The notes under the pieces: generated by a model | What the model was told of the DNA's origin: nothing | The model's input: the letters and a program-made list of their open reading frames with translations, nothing else | Database searches by the model: none | Shown: positions 28,001-43,000 of the stretch, piece by piece | How positions within the stretch are numbered: the stretch's first letter is position 1 | Layout: each line of letters starts with the position of its first letter | From: Sitta carolinensis | Lineage: Eukaryota; Chordata; Aves; Passeriformes; Sittidae | Direction of reading: 5' to 3' | DNA: 64,000 nucleotides | NCBI GenBank assembly: GCA_032173965.1 | Contig: JAVUNC010000019.1 | Location: 6,510,501-6,574,500, forward strand | Translations under genes and position numbers: made by a program

Positions 28001-31000
28001 GGGAGCAGGGCTCTATGATAAAGTATGGTAAGCCCAAGAATTTTTCTAGTGCAAGAAAGAGAAATTTCACTTGATGATTTGAAGCTTTTTGAGTGTATTT
28101 GGTAATGATGAAGAGTGTCAAAGGGATGTTCTCAGAGGTAGAAGTTCTGCTTGAAAAGTAGAACAGAAAAGATTTTAGCAATTTCTGATGTAGAGTGAAG
28201 TTAATGTGCCAAAGATTCCCGCTTAATTTCTGTGAGCTGAAACAGGAAAAGAAATGGGGAAAAGTCTGTATGGGTAAAAGGGAAGCTCAGTTTCTGCATT
28301 CTTGTCTTGCAAGATGTAAACTACAACGACTGACTATTAGGGCATTTTGGCCATGTGGACTTACAGTTTCAAATGAGGCTGCACAACTTGCTTCAAATGG
28401 AACAATGAGCTCTTCTCTGCTGTAGCAGCATAAACCACAACTGATTCAGTGTCTAAGTAAAACTCTGCTTTTCTCATTAGTGCTGAGAACATCACACTGT
28501 AATTTTATGCTTGTGAAGGTACTTAAGTTCTTAGGGCTTGTGGCCCCAAGTCATAAGATGCAAGGATTTGCAGTATGATGATGCATTTTCTTTATAAATG
28601 GAAAACACTGATTTACTTGGAACACCATTGTGTTATGGGAGAGGACTAATAAATCCATTGTCTATCCTCTCAATTTTGTCTATTTAACTACCAAAGGAAC
28701 AAAATTATTTTATTTATGGTGGTTTTCCATTTCTGAGCAATCTTTCTTCGGTCTTTTGATGAAAGCATCACTTTTTGCCAAAACAAGAAACACACGGGAT
28801 TGCCAATGGAAAACACTGTATTTCTCCACCCATATGACAATCTCATGGCAATTTCACAAAACAAACAAATGTTTACAAGCAGGGGCAATGGCTTCAGCCC
28901 TAGGTTATATGCTGCTCGTTGATCTGGAAAACTAAAACAACTTTAAACTCTCAACTTCATGGTTTCTTGGCTGAGCTTTGCTCACAAATAAGGAGGCTGA
29001 AGTTCTTCAGGGCATGTCTGAGGGTGCTGCCATGTGGCAGGCAAAGTTTTCTGCAACTGTGATTTCCTCATGAATGAAAGCAGGGCTGTTTGAGCACACA
29101 GCTAGATAGAATTTTTTGGTTTATTGTTGTTTGAAACTGGTGTTATACCTTGCATTCATGTAACTTGTCACATCAAGGGTAAGACTGACCAAACAACAGA
29201 AATAATTAACATGCTCTGTTTGCCAAGAGACCCAGGCAGGCATGTGATGTGATGGTTCACTTACCACTCCTAGTGAGGAAAGGTCATGAGTGCCTTTCCT
29301 CCCACAAGGCTCTGAATGAAGAAAATTAAGGTGCCTTGTGAGGAGTGAAGGCAACATTGCCCTCTTGTTGCAATCAAGTTATTGGAAATCTCTTGATTAC
29401 ACAGTAAGAGAGGAGGCTGCTTTTTCTCCTCTTTGAAAGCTAATTGTTTTAGCAAGCAGAGTGGCAGAATGTCCTCACTGGAAGGATGCTATTGATGCTC
29501 CTCTGCTATTATGTGCTGGCTGCTGAGTAATTATTTGAATTCAGGAAATGAAGCACATCCTTCAGTTATATCTCCAGTAACAAGTCCTTGAGGCACAAAA
29601 GGGGCCTCTTGTGAAACTGTTGTCATTGTCAACAGGAGAGAAATTGTTCTATCCCATAATGAGAGAATTGCTGTCCACTTCAGATTAGAGGTAATTAATG
29701 AAGCAGACTGTTGTCCTGTGTGGAGTCACTTGGCTGAGCTACTAGAGAAGAAACTTGTCAGAAAACTCTCCAGAAGGGCAGTGCAAAGACAACAGATCTG
29801 ATTTCTCTCTTAGTCTGCAGGGTGCCTGAACAGCAATTTGTCCTCACCTGCAGTACAGCTGACAAGACTGGCCATGCTGTGACTCCAGGGTGTCACCATT
29901 ACATGGTGCATCCTGGTAGGCTGTTAATCTCATATTTACAGCCATTCTTCATAAGAGAGCTGATAAGTTTTGTTCACTGTACTTACTGGTGCATTTACAA
30001 GAATTTCCTCACTCTGCAGAGACCAGGATAGTAACTGAGAATTCTATTTCTAGTAACAGATTAAATTTTCTTTTATTAATTGTCTGGTCTACTCTAGAAG
30101 AGAGATATTTGTGATTACTGATACCAGCTCTTGCAGATTTCAAAGACTTCTGAAGGGAAGGTGTTTAGGAAATGGGTTTTACTGATTAGACTTCCAGCTC
30201 AGCAGCCTGTGAGGAAGAAAAACTTGCTGAGAAACTGTAATTTTGTTTATGCACAAACAATCTGTCCTGGTTCTTCCTCTTGAAATATGGCAAAATGTGA
30301 CAGGTACCAGCAGATCTCTGTCAAAGCTTGTTTCCCCCCACAGTCCTAGGCTTGGAAACCAGCACTGAACTGATACATTAGAATTAATCATTGAATTAGG
30401 TGAAAATAAACAGTGCTGCCTGAACAAACATGTCCTGCTTGGCCCTGCACAATGAATCAGCCAGATACTGTTCCCTGGAATAGCACATGCACATAAAGAT
30501 AGGTAAACAGCTTGTCCACATTTACACTCTGAAGCATGCCAAGGTAGAGAATACAGAAATATTTTCCTGTCTTCCAGGGTGAATACTTCTCAGCTTTCAA
30601 GCAGGCTTCCCGTCGAGAGGATGACATTGCTATTGTGACCTGTGGGATGAGAGTCCTGTTCCAAGATGGCACAAGCCGAGTGGAAGAGATTAAACTCAGC
30701 TATGGTGGAATGGCTCCTACCACTGTCCTGGCACTAAAAACTTGCAAGGAACTCACTGGCAGGTAGGAATTTTTCTGTGATTAAAAAGATTGTCTAATGG
30801 AGCTGTACTGCTTCTTACAGGAGCAGTTTAAATATTTAAAACATCCTAAATCATCTCTAAAAGTAAATCAAAGGAGAAAGGGGAAGAAGTATAGTCATGT
30901 TTCTGCACCAGTGTGTTTTGTGTAATGCCTTGTGTCTTCCTCCAGTATGCCTTACCCTCAAAGATCCATGTCATTCTCTCATTCAGAGAGCCATTTGCTT

Positions 31001-34000
31001 GCCAAATTCATTGATCAGTTGAAGTGGACAGAAGCTAGATGTGTTCATGTCCTACAAAACTGGGTTCATTTCAAATTGGACAGGAAAATCCGTGCTTTTA
31101 TAATGCAATAGCTTTGCCCTATCTTTAGGGAAGATAGCATGAGCCCAGGATGACAGCAAAGCACACGCATGTGCTGTGAACAGATAAAACTGGTGGCTGT
31201 TGCTTGACAGCTCATGGGAACAGCATGAAGCTGTGTCAGGGGAGGTTTAGGTTGGATATAAGGGACAAGTTTTTCACCCAGAGGGTGGTTGGGCACTGGA
31301 ACAGGCTCCCCAGGGCAGTGGTCACAGCACCAGCCTGACAGAGCTCCAGAAGGGTTTGGACAATGCTCTCAGGCACATGGAGTGACTCTTGGGGTGTCCT
31401 GTGCAAGGCCAGGAGCTGGACTCAATGAACCTGGTGGGCCCCTTCCATATTCAGCATATTCTGTGATTCTGTGTCACAGAGTTAGTCTGCCTGGTGAATT
31501 TCCCTTCCCTTTGTGCCCTTGCAGAGACTGGAATGAGAAGCTGCTGCAGGATGCCTGCCGCTTACTGTCGGGTGAGATGGATCTGTCTCCTTCTGCTCCA
31601 GGGGGGATGGTGGATTTCCGACGCACACTCACCCTCAGCTTCTTCTTCAAGTTCTACCTGACAGTCCTTCAGAAACTGAGCAAGAGTGGCACTGTGAGTG
31701 CTCCTTGGGAAGGCAGATTTGGGGAAGGAGAACCTCTTTGTGCTGCCTTGGTGGGGATGGCACAGGGAGGGTTCAGATTTGAGCAGAGTCCCTGATAATG
31801 TGATAACAAAATCCATGCTGCAATAGCTGCCCGAGCTGCTCTACTGCCTGCATAACAGTGACTGGTGTATCTTCCCACTTGCTTTCTCGTGGCACCCTCA
31901 CCTTGTGGTGGAAGGGTGTAGCTTTGTGGGTTCACAGGATGATTCCTGGACTTCTCCCATTTACTGCATTACAAGTGTTCTTGTGGCTATGTGTTTGTTC
32001 TTGGCACAGAGCCTCAGCCTTGTTTACCTTTAACTCAATAGATTATGGATTACCTTAAGTGGGAGAATGGAAAATATCCTGAGCTACTAGGGAAAGTGAG
32101 AAAAGAATTGGAAGGGAAGGTGATTTTCTTTAATATGTCTCTGACAGAAAACTATGTGTGAGCCCGTCCCTTCAAACTACATCAGTGCTACAGAGCTGTT
32201 TCACAAAGATCCCATTGCAAATGCCCAACTCTTCCAAGTAAGTACAAGCTTTCCCAAGTAAGTAGCAGGGTCAGCAGGACATAGATGCAGGCTTCTCTGT
32301 AGCTCAAACTGTGTTTCTTATCTTCTTGCCTCTCTGAGTATGGTCATCATAAACTTTTTTAATGCCATGTGTGAAGCTTGTATTTGGGTCTCAATCTTTC
32401 CCTCACTTTAGGATACTCTTTTTTCCTATCATTGCTCAAGACTGTTGCTGAGAGCTTTACAAAAATCACTTTTCCTCCTGTAGCCAGCTCTGTATCCAAG
32501 CTGAAATTCCTCTTCTGCTTTCCCTAGTTATAGCCTGCCTTTCTTGGCATCTCTCAGGTTTCACACTTGGGATGTATCTTCTTTCTTATCTCTGTGAGTG
32601 ACCCATTCTCTTCAGCTTTGAGAGTAGAATCCAGTTTCAAAACTTGAACCTTCTTATGCAAGACGTGAAATCAAACCTTTGCCTTCCACAGTGGTTTCAA
32701 AACCCAAGCTCCTTTCACTTCATTCCCTATATCTCCCCTCTGTGTAGCCACATGTTGTGGCATCTTCTTTACCTTCCTTCCCCACAGGACTGAGCCCCCA
32801 TCCCATTCCCCATTCATGAGAATGTCTCACAGTGCCTTTTGCTCTCCCCTATCAATGCTTCCTTCCCTTTCCACCCCAGCCAGTAGTAGTGAGCCATGTG
32901 TTTTACTCCAGGAAGTGCCCAAGGGGCAGGCTGTGGAAGATATGGTGGGCAGGCCTCTGGTGCACGTTTCAGCAGCCAAGCAGGCCAGTGGAGAAGCTGT
33001 GTACTGCGATGACATCCCTCACTACGAGAACGAGCTGTACCTGACACTGGTGACCAGCACCAAGGCCCACGCTAAGATCCTGTAAGTGTCACTTCTGAGT
33101 TCCAAACGTTGGAAGCATCCGGTGCCTGGTGGCTTAGAAAACATCAATCTGTCAGGGTGTGGGTGAGGGAAAGGGTTTTGCTTAGGTGGGAACTCCAGTT
33201 CCTTGCACATTGTTACATGGAGGCGAGCTGTGTGTGTGTGACAGCTGCCTTGCTAGTCTGCGTCAGTGGGAATGTGAGGGAACCAACACCAAACTTTGGG
33301 CTTTGCTGAAGCACGAAAGCCCTCAGCCTAGGCCAACTTTTTGCATTTCCCATCTCTTATACTCAGGCATGCAGGATTAAAAAGGAGCAGGGTAGGAGAG
33401 CACCACAGAGGCTGAAATGTCATTTTCATCACTAACCGGAGCATGCAGCTTCAATATTCTCTTTCTATCTACCTGGAAAATTGGATTGTAATGTGCCATT
33501 CTACCAGTCACTTGTGGATTGGCTTCAGCTATGAGGTGTAGCCCTGTTTGTGCTTGGCTGTAGCAAGGTGGGCAGGTCAGTATTTGAAGTGCAGCTGTCT
33601 CAGAAAACATCTTGTCCATCCAGGGCATGACTGGTACATAATTTATAACAATACTGATAACCAATTCTGAAAGGCTAATCCTGGCAGGTAATGCCATCTA
33701 CATTCTCAAATGAATTTTAATGCTGTCATATTGCAGGCTGCCCCCACAAACCCTAATTTTGTTTATATGGTGGTGGCTCTGCAGGCTCTCATCTGTCCTC
33801 AGCTGCTTTGATTTAGGACAGTGTCACATTGGCTCATGTCATCCTCAACAGCTTTGCAATGTGCTGTTCATTCCTTAGGCAACACTTCCTGCCTAGTTAG
33901 GCTTCCTGCCCAGAGCTTTCCCATTGTGGCAAGGGCAGCATGGTGGTAAAGGATGCGCAGATGCAGTAGTTGACTCCCAGGTTAAGAAAGAAACTGCTCT

Positions 34001-37000
34001 GTCATCATAGTTAATTTTTAGGTGTTGCAATATGCAATGCAGACACTTAAGTGTTGTTACTACCACCAGGGCAGATGGGGAGATAGAGAAGGCATCACAT
34101 CCATGCTTGGGACCACAACATGCAGTGTTTTCTAGAAGTTGCTCAACACATTCTCTTGCATTTATGTTGTGTACACATATTTCAGGCTGGGAGCTTGTAA
34201 CATTCTGTAGAGGAGGTAGAATTAAATATTCAACATTCTGTAGAATATTTAATCAGGGGACAAAAGGATCTCATCCTATGATTTTGGCAGTCATAATATT
34301 GACTCTGAAAACTTCCACTTCATCCAAGTCAGATTTTGAGCACCAAGTATAAATCAGACACCATCTGACTGTATTTATAACTAAGGGAAAATCTTAGGGA
34401 TTGTTTCTGAGCTACTTCTGCAGAAACACAGGAAAGAGAACTTTGCAAAGAAAAATAGTATTGAGTTCCAGCTGGTTAAGGGTTCACGTGGGAAAAGTTC
34501 ATTCACACATTTAATGTCTTTTTTAAAGTCTGTGGCTCACTGGGATGTATTAACAGCTGCTTTCAGGCACAGATTATACCAAAGTTTCAGGAATCTAAAC
34601 AAGTTGCTGAAAAAATTGCCGCAATTTACAGAAGGCAATAAATTATTCAGTCAGCAAAATCAAAGCCACATCTCTTCTATTCACAACTGTTTCTCTGTAA
34701 AGCCAATGCAAGGAATATTGCAAAAGTAACCTGAAAGTCTTTTGTAATGTATTCTTAGTAAGTTCTCCATATAAAAATTAAATTATATTGCCCTTCTTTA
34801 GTTATTTTGTCACTGAGTTTTAATCTATGTGTGATTGAAGCAGACAAGCATTTTGGTTAGATACCTCTTTTGCTGATACCAAAGAAAGCCTTTCATGAAG
34901 GTTTTTGTCTTTTTGAGCATCACTTCTTTTGCATCCTCTTAAAAACCCTGAAGCTTCCTTATGATTTATTGTCAACAATTTCTCCCTGGCTCACCCATGG
35001 CAGATGATACATGTCTGCAGTAAAATTTCATATTTATCCATAGACAGGGAATTCTTGCCTTTGTGGCAAGAATCATGGCAGCTAAGAAGACAAGCACAGC
35101 ATCACTAATACCAACTTGTCATCAAAGAATCTTTAGTACCTGTGGCAAATGGATCAAGTTCAGCTAGGTCTCAGAGAAAAGATACATGACATAGTCCAAG
35201 AAGCAGGCTGGTGATCAGTCTCACAGTCAGGATTAACATTTTCATATAGATCCCAAATGATTTTAGTCTCATACGTTGCACTTTCTGTCACAACCTCACA
35301 TGATATTCATGTGGCATAGTCAAACCTGAGGGAATCAGGCCTGAATGTATTACAATCTCATAATCACTTACACAAAGAAAAATAGAGAAAAACCACTGTC
35401 TGTCCTTCTTTCCTTAGTTCTGTAGATGCATCTGAAGCTCAGAGTGTTCCTGGGTTTGTGTGTTTCATCTCTGCCAAGGATGTTCCTGGCAGTAACAGCA
35501 CTGGCATCGCTAATGATGAGACTGTCTTTGCTAAGGATGTGGTATGTAGCTAAAAATAGCCTTTATCAGTCATGCTGCTCATGAGATAACATTTCTCATG
35601 CTGTCCAGTCAAGTTCTCTACCTTATGCAGAGATAATTCTAACTGCTCTGGGGTCAACAGAAGTCTTGGTGCCCAATTCAATAAAGCTGAAGTCCCTTTG
35701 CCCTGTGCCCCTCTCCTCTGTGTTATCTCCACCATTCTTCTCTAAGCTGCACTCCCTGGGACAGGCTCACTCACTCAGCTGCTGTCCAAATTTGCTTGTG
35801 ATTATTTTCCCTGGGCTGATTTTAATAGACTGGTCTGAACCAACTGCATAAAGGGAACAGATAAAGAGAATTATCATGAGTCTCTGGTCACTGTAAACAC
35901 ACAGCCCAAATGATGGTGGGTCCCAATCTTGCCTGTAGGTCACCTGTGTGGGTCATATCATTGGAGCAGTCCTTGCAGACACACAGGAACATTCCAGGAG
36001 AGCAGCCAAAGCTGTGAAGATTAAGTATGAAGAACTCAAACCTATTGTCACAATTCAGGTAAGATGGCTCAGATGGCTCAGTTCTGCATCTACAGTTTGC
36101 TTGGGGAGCCCCTGATGTCTAGTTCTGTTCTCACACGTTTGGTTATTTAACCCAACGGGGGTTTTTGTGTTTGTGGATGCAACAGAATATGGATAGAGGG
36201 AATAATTTGTGTATTTAAATATAAAGAAGGTACATCTTTGGTGCTGTACTGATTCAGAGTACATTAACTTCTTCTGTGCTGTTTAAAGCTGAAACAAATA
36301 AACCAAGCTGGGGGAGATAATATTGTTTTCAACAGAAATTTGTTTAAATGAACACGGTTACTGTAAGTTACATTCTTACCCACAGAGGATTGCTTTTAAT
36401 ATTCTCTGGTGTGACCCTGCTGGTTTCATTGATATCCATTCCCTCCTCATTCTCTCATTTGTAGCAAGCAATAATAAGGTGTGAAAAATGTCTTTTCTGG
36501 CTCTGTCACTGCACTGCTTCTCTGAGATTTCTGCAGGCCACTTGTCTAGTTTCTAAGCTGATGAAATTAATTTTCAGAAGTTCACTCTGTGCTGTGAACT
36601 GTATGGACACACACTTTAAGTGGCTTTTCTCAAAGCTGAAGAAATTCATGTCAACAATTCATGATCATTTCATGCCTCTTTATTTTTTTAACTAGAAAAT
36701 TTGTTGACAAAATTTCCTTATGAGACAGTAAAAGCAAATGATAATATCTACACAGCATTTATTTCTGGAAATGAGAAAGAAAACTGTATGGAGCCATTTT
36801 TATGGAGAAATTAGAAACATAGGGTTCTAATGCAATGTTTTTAGTAAGTCAGTATTTTGCACCATGTATTTTGTAATGTGAATTGTATTCATTCAAATAG
36901 AATCTGTCCACTATTCATACAGACATTGGTACTGTCATCTGAGGACAGAGATGTTGGGTTTTTTGTGTGATTTGTGGATTAACAAACAATGTGTGAGACC

Positions 37001-40000
37001 TTTGCCTTTTCTGAGGCTTCTAGTTGTTTATTCAACCAGGGAACATGAGAATGGAACCAAAAACATGCTGGGTTTTTTGGGTTTTGTTGTTTGATATTTG
37101 TTGGGGGGGTTTCCATTACGAAAAGCTTCAGTTTTGGCAAAAGGAAAATGCCTTTGTTAAAGTTTCTTTAGAAAGATGATATATATGAGTATATTAAAAG
37201 TGAACTATGTCTGCACTTCTTATCTGAGTGCTTTCATTTTCTGTTTCTCTCTTTTTTTTTTTTTTTTTAATTTTCCTTTCTCCCACCTTATGGGCTGCAG
37301 ACAAGAGTTAATATAAATTGTATAGCTCTGGTGGTTACAGGCCTTGAGGTTCTGGGTCCACAATGTAAAATGAGTCACAAGGAGTACCTCAAGATTTTGC
37401 AATTATGGTGTTAGTTGTGAAATTGCTTTGTTGCCAAAAATTATTTTGTATCACTTTTGGTCAAGTCTCTTGGCTACTACCATAGAAAGTGTCTGATAAG
37501 TTCTTGTGCTTTTTATCTTGAATATTTCTTCTTCAGTTAGAGGAAGGTTTGATTTCATTCCACTTACACAAAATGTCGTTGTGTCATTCTGTTTCCTAGG
37601 AAGCAATTGAGAAACAATCTTTCTTTAAGGATATAAAGAGGATTAATAAGGGAGATGTGAAGAAAGGATTTGAAGAATCTGATCACATTTTGGAAGGTAA
37701 GAATAAGCATTAAAAATTAATTTAAAATAGTATAGTTTGTGACAAAAGAAGTCAAGATGTCAGCCTGCTTTTTATGCATATGATACTGGGAGTAAGGCTT
37801 GCAGGACTAAATTAATTTCATATAAAGTTTCAGACTGGTATAAAAATTTCATTGTTTCGAACAGACCTGGTTGCTCCCAGCTGTGCCCCAGAGAACACTC
37901 TTTTTTTCAAGGAAAGGAACATTTTTCTTGAGCAAATATTCTACAAAGTGGTTTTTTCTTTCCTGAAATTTTTCCCTGTCCAGACATAGTCTGGTCTAAA
38001 TCTTCTAGACCGCCAATTTCCTTTAATCTGGTGTATGGCTTTATCATAGGCAAAGGGGGCACAATGAACAGATTAGGGCCATGACTGAGAAAGGAGGTTG
38101 TTTGTGACATTTAATTGTGTGTAGCAGGACTGGAAATTGTGCCCTCAGCACTGCCAGGTAAGATGTCCTGGGAAAGAGTCACATGGAGCGATGGAGAGTT
38201 GATTCCCTGTTGGATCATCTTGTGGCATTTTGGGTTTCTATTTTTGTTCTCCTGTTTCAAGGTCTGTAACCTTGTATTTTATCTACTCAGCTAGACTATA
38301 ATTGATTTATTTTTATTCTTATCTCAGTGGTGGTATTGAGGCAGTCTTGAAAGGCACCAAATACTGCATCTTAAGAGATGCTGGATCAATGGCATGGTGT
38401 GCAGGCTTACTTCTGAAATGCCAGCCACTTGTGTTTTATAATTAAGATCTCTAGAAAGTGGAAAGGAAGCATGTCTGGATTTTTAAATTGTTTGAGTTTA
38501 TTTTTTGTTGTTTTTTAAACATTGAACCAGAAGTGTCAGTTTTAGAGCAAGTGACAGGCAGTGCCAGGAAAAGCAAAGAGCTGTCACTTAACACATGTAC
38601 AAAAGGCAGAGATTGAAGACAACATGTGGGAGACACCTTATAAGACCAGAGACATCCTTTTTATGGGACATTTATTTCAATTTTCTAGGAGAGATGTACC
38701 TTGGTGGTCAGGAGCATTTCTACCTGGAAACTCACTGTACTTTGGCTGTGCCAAAGGGAGAAGACGGTGAGATGGAACTCTTTGTGTCGACCCAAAACCC
38801 AATGAAGACACAGGTACTTCTCATTAACCTGGTGCCTAAAAGGCATTTGTTTCTCCGTATCAGACTCGATGAATGGTTGTTTTATAGTTCTTATTTTATT
38901 CTTCACTTAAAAAACCCACATAGGCTTAGAGTTGGGTATGGGATCTAAAGTCCTAATCCATCCTGCTGGAGTCCTGAAACTCCTTCCAGGTGACAGAGAT
39001 ATTTCTGTTGGCAACACATCTTTGTTAAGAGGGATTGCATACCTAGCCCTTTCTGGAGGGGGTCCCAGCTGCTCAAGAGACATGATGCTTGAATGACACG
39101 TCAGAAAGAGAGGTGCTGAAACCACTGGCTGGGCACCAACTCTCCCATTCCATCAGACAGGCTTCTGGCACCATGGGGTGTCCTTGGCCTGTTTACTGGC
39201 TCACCAAGACTGTCCAAAGGTCTCTCAATGCAGTGAGGGTGGTATGGATGTCAAACCTTGTGGTAAATGAGACCTGTGTCTTGGTAACCTCATCTCATGT
39301 CAGTCTTTTCCTGAGTCTGGCCTTGTGTGCCTTTTCCACTCAGAGATCAAATGCTGGGCTTATTGACTCCAGCTGCAACAAATCCAATATTTGCACTGTT
39401 GAGATGGTTTCAGGAAGGCAATGTGTTGGCATCTAGTTCTTAACAGCAGCTGAGCTCCCTACATGTCCTGCTGTTTTGGGTTTTTTTTAGGAGTTTGCTG
39501 CTAATGCACTGGGAGTGCTTCAAATCGAATTGTGGTTCGAGTGAAAAGAATGGGAGGAGGATTTGGAGGAAAAGAGACTAGGAGTACTATTTTGTCATCT
39601 GTAGTGGCTGTTGCAGCCTTCAAGTAAGTTTGGGTTGGGGGGAACAAGGATTTTTTTCCTTCATACTGTCCCAGGCTGCTTCTTTCTGGAGCACCATTTG
39701 TGCCTTCCATTTGTGCCTTCAATACTCTCCATATCTTCTTACTGTACAACTTAAAGCAAACTTGGGATTTCCCAGTGGAGGTGTCTGATGGGTTCTTAGC
39801 TGGTAGGAGGGATTGAACCTGCCCAGAGGGGCTAAGTTTATGCAGGAATCTCAGCTTTTAATAACAAAGGGCTAAAACCTCCTTATTCTTTTACTCCTTT
39901 GGTGCCCTCTGAAAACTTTTGTCTCTCAAATTATTTGTGTCTCCCCCTCACTTCACCCCAAACCATTTAAAAATCCGCACCAGCCAAGTTTATTTTTTTG

Positions 40001-43000
40001 TCTAATAGAGGTATGAGAATCTCTTCCTTGTTCAAAACTCTACTTGCATCACTATTTGTCTGCTCTTCTGCAAACTCTCTCTTTGGATTTTTTCCCTAGG
40101 AATGGTGGCAGACCTTGGAACCCACACTTTTCAAACCCCTAAAAGCTCAGGGAATTTACCTAGGCTGCAACCATTTGTGAAGAGTAGATCGGAGATGTGC
40201 TCCTGGTTTCTGGAGTTTTGCTGTGGGCTCGTGTTTAACTGTGCAGGTTTTGGGTGATTATGGCCTCTGAGATGACATTCCTGCCCTTCCTGTACCCTGC
40301 CCTTCCCAGTCCTGCCCTGGCTGGCAGTGATGGAGGGATCTTGCAGCACAGCAGCAGTTTGATACAGTATCTTTGGATGAGAACAGCCAAAATGAAACTC
40401 TTTTTAAATTGACTTTATTTTTTTCTTTTCTGAGCAAACAGCCTGCTTTCTCTAATTAAGCAGTAATACATTTGCATTCTTTTCTTCTCTTTATCTCTGC
40501 CAGCCAAACCGGTGTTTGACATCCTGGAGGTTACAAAATAACATCTAGGACATTCACTCAGTACTTGTACAACCGAAGACAGGCACTCTGAAGGCAAAAT
40601 CGTCAGAAAATTAAAAGCTATTCCTACTCTCCCCTTTGCTTTCCTCCTTGATAATAAATAAGCAAATAAAAAACAAGGTCATTTTGAAGGCTAGTTAGTA
40701 CTTAAGTTTGCATTATTATATAATTCCTATGACATTGTCTCTTTCAAAGCCAATAGAGTGCCTTGAGATATAGTCTGGAAAACAGTGATTGCTCAGTTAT
40801 TAGCATCTATCTCAATAAGAAATTATCTTTTAAAATACAAGAGTCTTTATAAGAGTTTTCACAAACAGCTCTCAACTTTGGCGATGTTTATTATTTTAAC
40901 TCAGTCTTGCTATTTTCTTAAGAGTAAGATATATAAACCAAGGAGATAACCCTTAACTGTCCATTGCCACCCTGGAAAGACAAGGAGAAGAATCTTGTTC
41001 TTCAGGGACTGTATTCAGCATTTCGGGCTTTGCCCTATAACCTGTGTTCTTTAACAGAACCGGCCGTGCAGTGCGGTGCATGCTGGATCGAGATGAGGAC
41101 ATGCTGCTAAGTGGTGGGAGGCACCCCTTCCTGGGCAGGTACAAGGTATGCACACACATGAGAAGAATCCATGTGGTCTCAGTGCTGTCCCCTGAGACCT
41201 CAGAGAGCAGTAAGATATTGTGAAAAAATGCTGCTATGGTCGTTTCACTGCTGACCTTTCCCACTGCAAATGGGCCAGGTCAGGTGGGCTGTAGCATTTT
41301 TCCTGTTAAAGTGCTGCAGAAATTATTTTGGCTTGGGTGGTTCCCATCTTGTGACCTCAGCATAAATAATTCTGTCTTCCTTGCAACCAAGACTTCGCCC
41401 CTGCTGACAATCTCGTTGCTTTTAGAGGCTTGGCATTCCTTTAAAGCATCCTCTACACAGAATGTGCTTTGTTAACTTCCTTTCTGCTTCAATCATCCTC
41501 TAACTGGTGCTGCTTTTGAAGCAAAAACCTGTTACGGAAATTGTGGCTGTGATAAGTGGCCAGCACAGAAGAGTCCTCTGGAGCAAGATTGACACATGCC
41601 CAGCCCTTTACTGGGAACCTCCCTCAGCTGCTGGCTGTGCCTGCCCTATGCTGCACTGGGGACAGTCGGCCCTCTCTGCCTCTGGAAGATCCATTCAGTT
41701 TTTTGAGGCAAGCACAAACCAGAATATTTTGTAGAAAACTGATTACTGAGGAGGCACTCTCTTGACAGGTTGGTTTCATGAAGAATGGGAAAGTGAAGAG
41801 TCTGGAGGTGTCATACTACAGCAATGGGGGCAACTCTGTAGACCTCTCTCACGGTGTAAGTAAAATTTTCTGATGGATATTTAAGTGGAAGGCATGTTTC
41901 TGTGCAAACTTCTGTTCTGCCTTCAGAAAGCTGTTGCCTACAGCATTGCTCTGCACATGCAGCTCTTTGACATGACTGAAAACAGATTTTGAAGGACTTT
42001 TGGAGCTTCTGCAAATGCTCTGTGAGCCAGCTGACCTGCTTGGTGTGTGCCACATAATTCTTATGGATGCTGTAATAACTCAGACTGAGCAAAGGGGTCA
42101 AGAATGTTTGCTTTGAGTTACAGAGGGCTGTGATGGAAGTGTTGTTGCACAAGGCAAGATGACTGATAGATCCCCAGCACTGGGGAAAGATAGTTCCTTG
42201 GAAAAAGAAGCATCCCAGTCAATAAGTTGATCAGGGCAGGGTGCTTGTAAAGGACTGGTTAAAGCCAACACTGTGTTCACAAGCAGCAAGGACAAAAAAT
42301 GGGCCCCAGTTCTGCGTTTGTCTCCAGAAGTTTCACACTGATGAGTAAAAAACTCTCCTTTTCTGTTATGTGAGCGACCAACTCAATAGCCTAGTGTCAC
42401 TCATGTTTATTCTAGCTCACTTTTTCCACCCAGTCTTTGATAATTTTCTGCAAAAATGGATCCTTTCCAATGGGAAAGAACTGCAAGTGCTCTCTCCCAG
42501 AACCACTTTTGATGCTGACAGTGCAGCTGGTGCTGGGCAGAGCAGAATGACAGGCAAGTCTTTGCATAGGTGAGAGCCTGGTTGAGAGCACATCTATGTA
42601 ATTGTCTTTTTGACTGTGTCTGAATCAGGGGACTGGAAAGTGCCCCATGTGGAAATAAGGTTGAGTTGTGGATAATGTCCTCTCTGTGCTGCTGCTGCAA
42701 GGAAACTCTGGAAACACAAGCTGGAAAGAAGCTCTGGCCCTTTCCTGATGTGGACAATAAGTGGACAAAGATCTCAAATCTTGCAGTTCTCAGTAGTTAC
42801 TGAAAATCTTTATTTCGTATGTTTGTCCTTACTGGGCCACTTGATATCAGCAAGACTTCTTTTCCAGAAGAAAACAGTAACAGATTACTCAATATAATGG
42901 CAAGAAACCTCTGTTTCTTCCAGACAGGTAATGGCATTTACTTACAGTTTGACTCAGAATGAGCACAGGGCCAAAAGGACTTTGAAGCTCAGTCTGTCCC

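Noticed and set aside
31289..31795. 168-codon + strand frame taken as one gene
   Set aside because: It fuses a CR1 tail with XDH exon 16; splice sites and the repeat explain it.
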